From: an uncultured Desulfobacteraceae bacterium
Lineage (GTDB): Bacteria; Desulfobacterota; Desulfobacteria; Desulfobacterales; Desulfatirhabdiaceae
Direction: 5' to 3'
Length of the DNA: 36,494 bases
Assembly: GCA_903909505.1 (NCBI GenBank)
Contig: CAIVVZ010000302.1
Coordinates: 1-36,494, forward strand
In this document: positions 34,250 through 36,494 of the stretch, one piece after another
How positions within the stretch are numbered: position 1 is the first letter of the stretch
How the letters are laid out: every line of letters starts with the position of its first letter
Made by a program: the position numbers and the translations under genes
Notes under the pieces: generated by a model
Seen by the model: the letters and a program-made list of their open reading frames with translations, nothing else
Database searches by the model: none
Told to the model about the DNA's origin: nothing

Positions 34250-35098
34250 GTGGATATTTATTACGTTGAGGGCAAGTTTGTTCCGTCTGATGAAGCGGTG
34301 ATTCCCGTAAACGATCTGGCCATTCTCCGGGGCCTGGGCGCATTTGATTTTATGCGAACCTATGCGGGCAAACCGTTTTGCCTTCGGGCGCACCTGGAAC
34401 GGCTTGAAGCCTCCACCCGGAAAATCGGGCTCCAGTTCCCCTGGACGATGGATGCACTGGCTCAGCTCGTCATGGAAACGCTCAGCCGCAATTCACACAA
34501 AGAATCCAATGTTCGGATTATCGTTACCGGCGGGTCCAGCCCGGATTTCATGAATCCCCGTGGAAATCCCAGGCTGATCATCATGGTTTCTCCGCTTCCC
34601 GACATGCCGTCAGAGTGGTATAGCAACGGCATTCATGTCATTACCCAAATTGCCGAAAGAGCCCTGGCCGGCGCCAAGAGCATCAACTATGTTCAGGCGT
34701 CCCTTGCCCTTGAAGCCGCTCGCAAGCGAGGAGCCCAGGAAGCGGTTTATACGATTCCCCAGGGGCTGGTGCTTGAAGGCACCACATCCAATATTTTCGC
34801 CGTAACAGCCGGCAGCCTGATCACTCCGGGAAGGGGAATTCTTCCTGGAATTACCCGGCAGGTCATTCTGGATCTGGCACGATCTCTTTTTTCAGTTAAA
34901 ATTCGGGATGTTTTTCTTTCGGAGCTGCTTGAGGCCGATGAGGTTTTCATTTGCGGCACCAACAAAGGCATCGTCCCGGTTGTCCAGGTGGATGACACCG
35001 TTATCGGAAACGGGAAACCCGGCCCCAAGACCCGCCTGCTGATCCAGAGCTTTCCGGAGTTTGTTCGCACCTACGATGCGCCGCTGATTGCCTTGTAA
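34250..35098 (+). CDS. PLP-dependent class IV aminotransferase
   Basis: This encodes 282 residues and starts with GTG. It has the fold-type IV pattern: the early RG-G-FDFMRTY segment, catalytic Lys near 143 (GAKSINYVQA), Glu in the VLEGTTSNIF loop near 178, and the phosphate-binding TPGRGILPGITR near 192-203. The family includes branched-chain and D-amino-acid aminotransferases and 4-amino-4-deoxychorismate lyase. The R-x-H-LERLEAS block and the SINYV motif fit branched-chain or D-amino-acid type; the substrate cannot be settled. It follows the DnaJ-like gene closely and precedes the insertion sequence by about 55 bases. Confidence 0.83.
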   Translation: MDIYYVEGKFVPSDEAVIPVNDLAILRGLGAFDFMRTYAGKPFCLRAHLERLEASTRKIGLQFPWTMDALAQLVMETLSRNSHKESNVRIIVTGGSSPDFMNPRGNPRLIIMVSPLPDMPSEWYSNGIHVITQIAERALAGAKSINYVQASLALEAARKRGAQEAVYTIPQGLVLEGTTSNIFAVTAGSLITPGRGILPGITRQVILDLARSLFSVKIRDVFLSELLEADEVFICGTNKGIVPVVQVDDTVIGNGKPGPKTRLLIQSFPEFVRTYDAPLIAL

Positions 35099-35181
35099 CC
35101 CATATTCCGGAAAGCAATTCGTATTTATTTTGATATCATTCAGTTATGCCTTATTTTTCTGAGACTACATTTCTATTCTGA

Positions 35182-35526
35182 TTATATCGGATTTTGGGGA
35201 GGAGTCCTATATCCTCCTAAAGAGGCCGATATCAATAGATTGTGTAGCCAGTTCTCATTATACTGATATTTATTTAACCTTTCAGCAGGGCTTTGCAAAC
35301 CATTATGCATATGGATAGTTCGCGGGTTAGAGGAAGCAAAGTTTTGAATAAGCGCCCATCCTCTGATGCTCAGCTCAGCCGCGGCCTTTGTTCCATGAAA
35401 ATACTGAGTGCTAAAGAAATGCCTATCCATCCTTTGCATTAACCGATCAAGCATATTGCTGGTTCGATGTGCATTGGGATGATCGTAGGCAGATTTATAG
35501 TCAGCAATATGTTGGCGCAACTTCAT
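35182..35526 (-). CDS. Transposase, C-terminal part (ORF B)
   Basis: This encodes 114 residues and reads as the continuation of the transposase encoded just upstream. Its sequence (MKLRQHIADYKSAYDHPNAH, then a helical stretch, then RTIHMHNGLQSPAERLNKYQ) looks like the end of a DDE transposase. Its ATG overlaps the stop of ORF A (ATGA), in the frame reached by a -1 shift. Either the two are translated as separate coupled proteins, joined by programmed -1 frameshifting, or the gene was broken by a one-base change. No A-run slippery site is evident at the junction. Confidence 0.65.
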   Translation of the reverse strand: MKLRQHIADYKSAYDHPNAHRTSNMLDRLMQRMDRHFFSTQYFHGTKAAAELSIRGWALIQNFASSNPRTIHMHNGLQSPAERLNKYQYNENWLHNLLISASLGGYRTPPQNPI

Positions 35527-36263
35527 ATAATCGGATTTACGAATACATCTGGGGCGTTGTTTTCCTTACACCATTCGATTAACCTTCTTATTCGCTGAGA
35601 GAATGCATATTTGTTTTCAGCATGATAGCAATCCCAAAGCTTGGAGGTGGCTTGGATGAAGATGTCTTTGTATTTCTTCTTTGCTCTATCCCGGATTTTA
35701 ATAAAGACGTGGAGAAAGCAGTAAACAATAACAATTGAAGTGAAGAGGCATGTCCAAGCTTTTCGAGTGGCATTCCAGCCATCAAAATTGACGGTGTCTG
35801 GGGCATAAGATGGCTTCAAGCACCGCGCTTCATGTTGAAAGCCTTGATAGGCCTCTTTTAAAGCGTTATCACCGGCATCATTTGCGATCGATGCCCCAAG
35901 AATACACTCGTTCCCGACAGTAGTGGCGATATAGGCTTTATTGCCTAAAACCCAGGAATGTTTTTCATCGGCCGCCAGATGCTGTGGCAAATCATCAGGA
36001 TTTCTGATGGCTGTCCCAACAATACTATTTCGGCCAAGTAATTGTTCGGTTCTATACCAATATGAGGGATCTCTACCAAACACATGGCTCAAAGCCCAAA
36101 ATGGCACATTAAACTTCCGAAGGAAAAGCGCCTTCTCGACTTCATTCGTCATTCCGGTCATATATGGCAATAAAAATGAAGGACGGATGGTGTATGCAAT
36201 GCCTGCAATTTCTATTCTACGAATCGGGACAGGCTGCTTTTTGGGGTGATAGATATCCTTCAT
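35523..36263 (-). CDS. Transposase, N-terminal and catalytic part (ORF A)
   Basis: About 246 residues from the ATG at 36263, chosen because AAAGGATATCAG precedes it; the frame opens at 36296 with TTG. Candidate acidic catalytic residues lie in LAADEKHSWVLGNKAY and in DTVNFDGWNATRKAW, as expected for a DDE/RNase H-like transposase. I do not recognise the IS family with confidence. It ends with NPII and a TGA that overlaps the start of ORF B. On its own it may lack the C-terminal acidic residue or helices required for activity. Confidence 0.7.
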   Translation of the reverse strand: MKDIYHPKKQPVPIRRIEIAGIAYTIRPSFLLPYMTGMTNEVEKALFLRKFNVPFWALSHVFGRDPSYWYRTEQLLGRNSIVGTAIRNPDDLPQHLAADEKHSWVLGNKAYIATTVGNECILGASIANDAGDNALKEAYQGFQHEARCLKPSYAPDTVNFDGWNATRKAWTCLFTSIVIVYCFLHVFIKIRDRAKKKYKDIFIQATSKLWDCYHAENKYAFSQRIRRLIEWCKENNAPDVFVNPII

Positions 36264-36494
36264 CTGATATCCTTTTGAGATTTCAGGTGGAAACAATTCC
36301 GGAAATAGCGCGATATTTTGGTCTATACATTTTCTGAAATCAATTGGGTCAATTATGATGGTCTCGTAAAAAGTCTAAGAATCTAACTATCTGAAAAAAC
36401 ATATAATAGACGTAAATATCTCTTGCTATTTTTGTGATTTATTGATATGGAACATGCATAATTTCAAACCCTTACGGACAATAAACATGATCCG

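Larger units (their letters stand above)
35154..36375. mobile_element. Insertion sequence, family not resolved
   Basis: An element of about 1.2 kb with one split transposase. Possible imperfect terminal inverted repeats are TTTTTCTGAGAC at 35154-35165 and the complement of GTCTCGTAAAAA at 36361-36372: reading inwards from each end, TTTTT, two differing bases, then GAGAC. I found no clear target-site duplication. The ends are therefore approximate. Confidence 0.55.

Overview
The window looks like a chromosome segment of an anaerobic, probably sulfate-reducing deltaproteobacterium (Desulfobacterota; a Desulfobacterales-like lineage is my inference). The main grounds are a nickel carbon monoxide dehydrogenase operon, several ferredoxin-type and flavin proteins, and the general style of the small accessory genes. 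No tRNA, rRNA or CRISPR array was seen.

Positions 1-707 hold the start of a zinc-finger/TPR protein on the minus strand that runs off the window edge and is interrupted by an in-frame TAA. Positions 808 to about 21,690 are one long minus-strand defence island: a complete BREX type 1 system. In transcription order it reads brxA, brxB, brxC, [AAA ATPase + PD-(D/E)XK-like protein], pglX, [PHP-SMC-like ATPase, AlbA_2/Schlafen-like ATP-binding protein], [PtuA-like ATPase + HNH-like protein], pglZ, brxL, and a small unknown gene. All six BREX-1 core genes are present and look intact. Six further genes sit between the core genes, most with ATGA overlaps or very short gaps. This nested architecture is the most notable system in the window. 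A perfect 22-bp inverted repeat lies inside pglX, and pglX has an AT-rich leader with a possible promoter of its own.

Positions 21,828-28,170 are a patchwork of small genes, remnants and ordinary metabolic genes: a small membrane protein, a small coiled-coil protein, an MFS transporter, the C-terminal stump of a 4Fe-4S aldo/keto reductase, a flavodoxin-like reductase, a NudC-type NAD(H) diphosphatase, a tiny lipoprotein gene with a strong hairpin terminator, and a DUF218/YdcF-like membrane-anchored protein.

Positions 28,640-33,172 are a compact minus-strand operon: gamma-carbonic anhydrase, FAD/NAD(P)-dependent oxidoreductase, CooF-like ferredoxin, CooS. It should oxidise CO to CO2, pass electrons through the ferredoxin to the flavoprotein, and may hydrate the CO2. 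Facing away from it on the plus strand are a DnaJ-like co-chaperone and a class IV aminotransferase. The right end (about 35,154-36,375) is an insertion sequence whose transposase is split into two overlapping frames.
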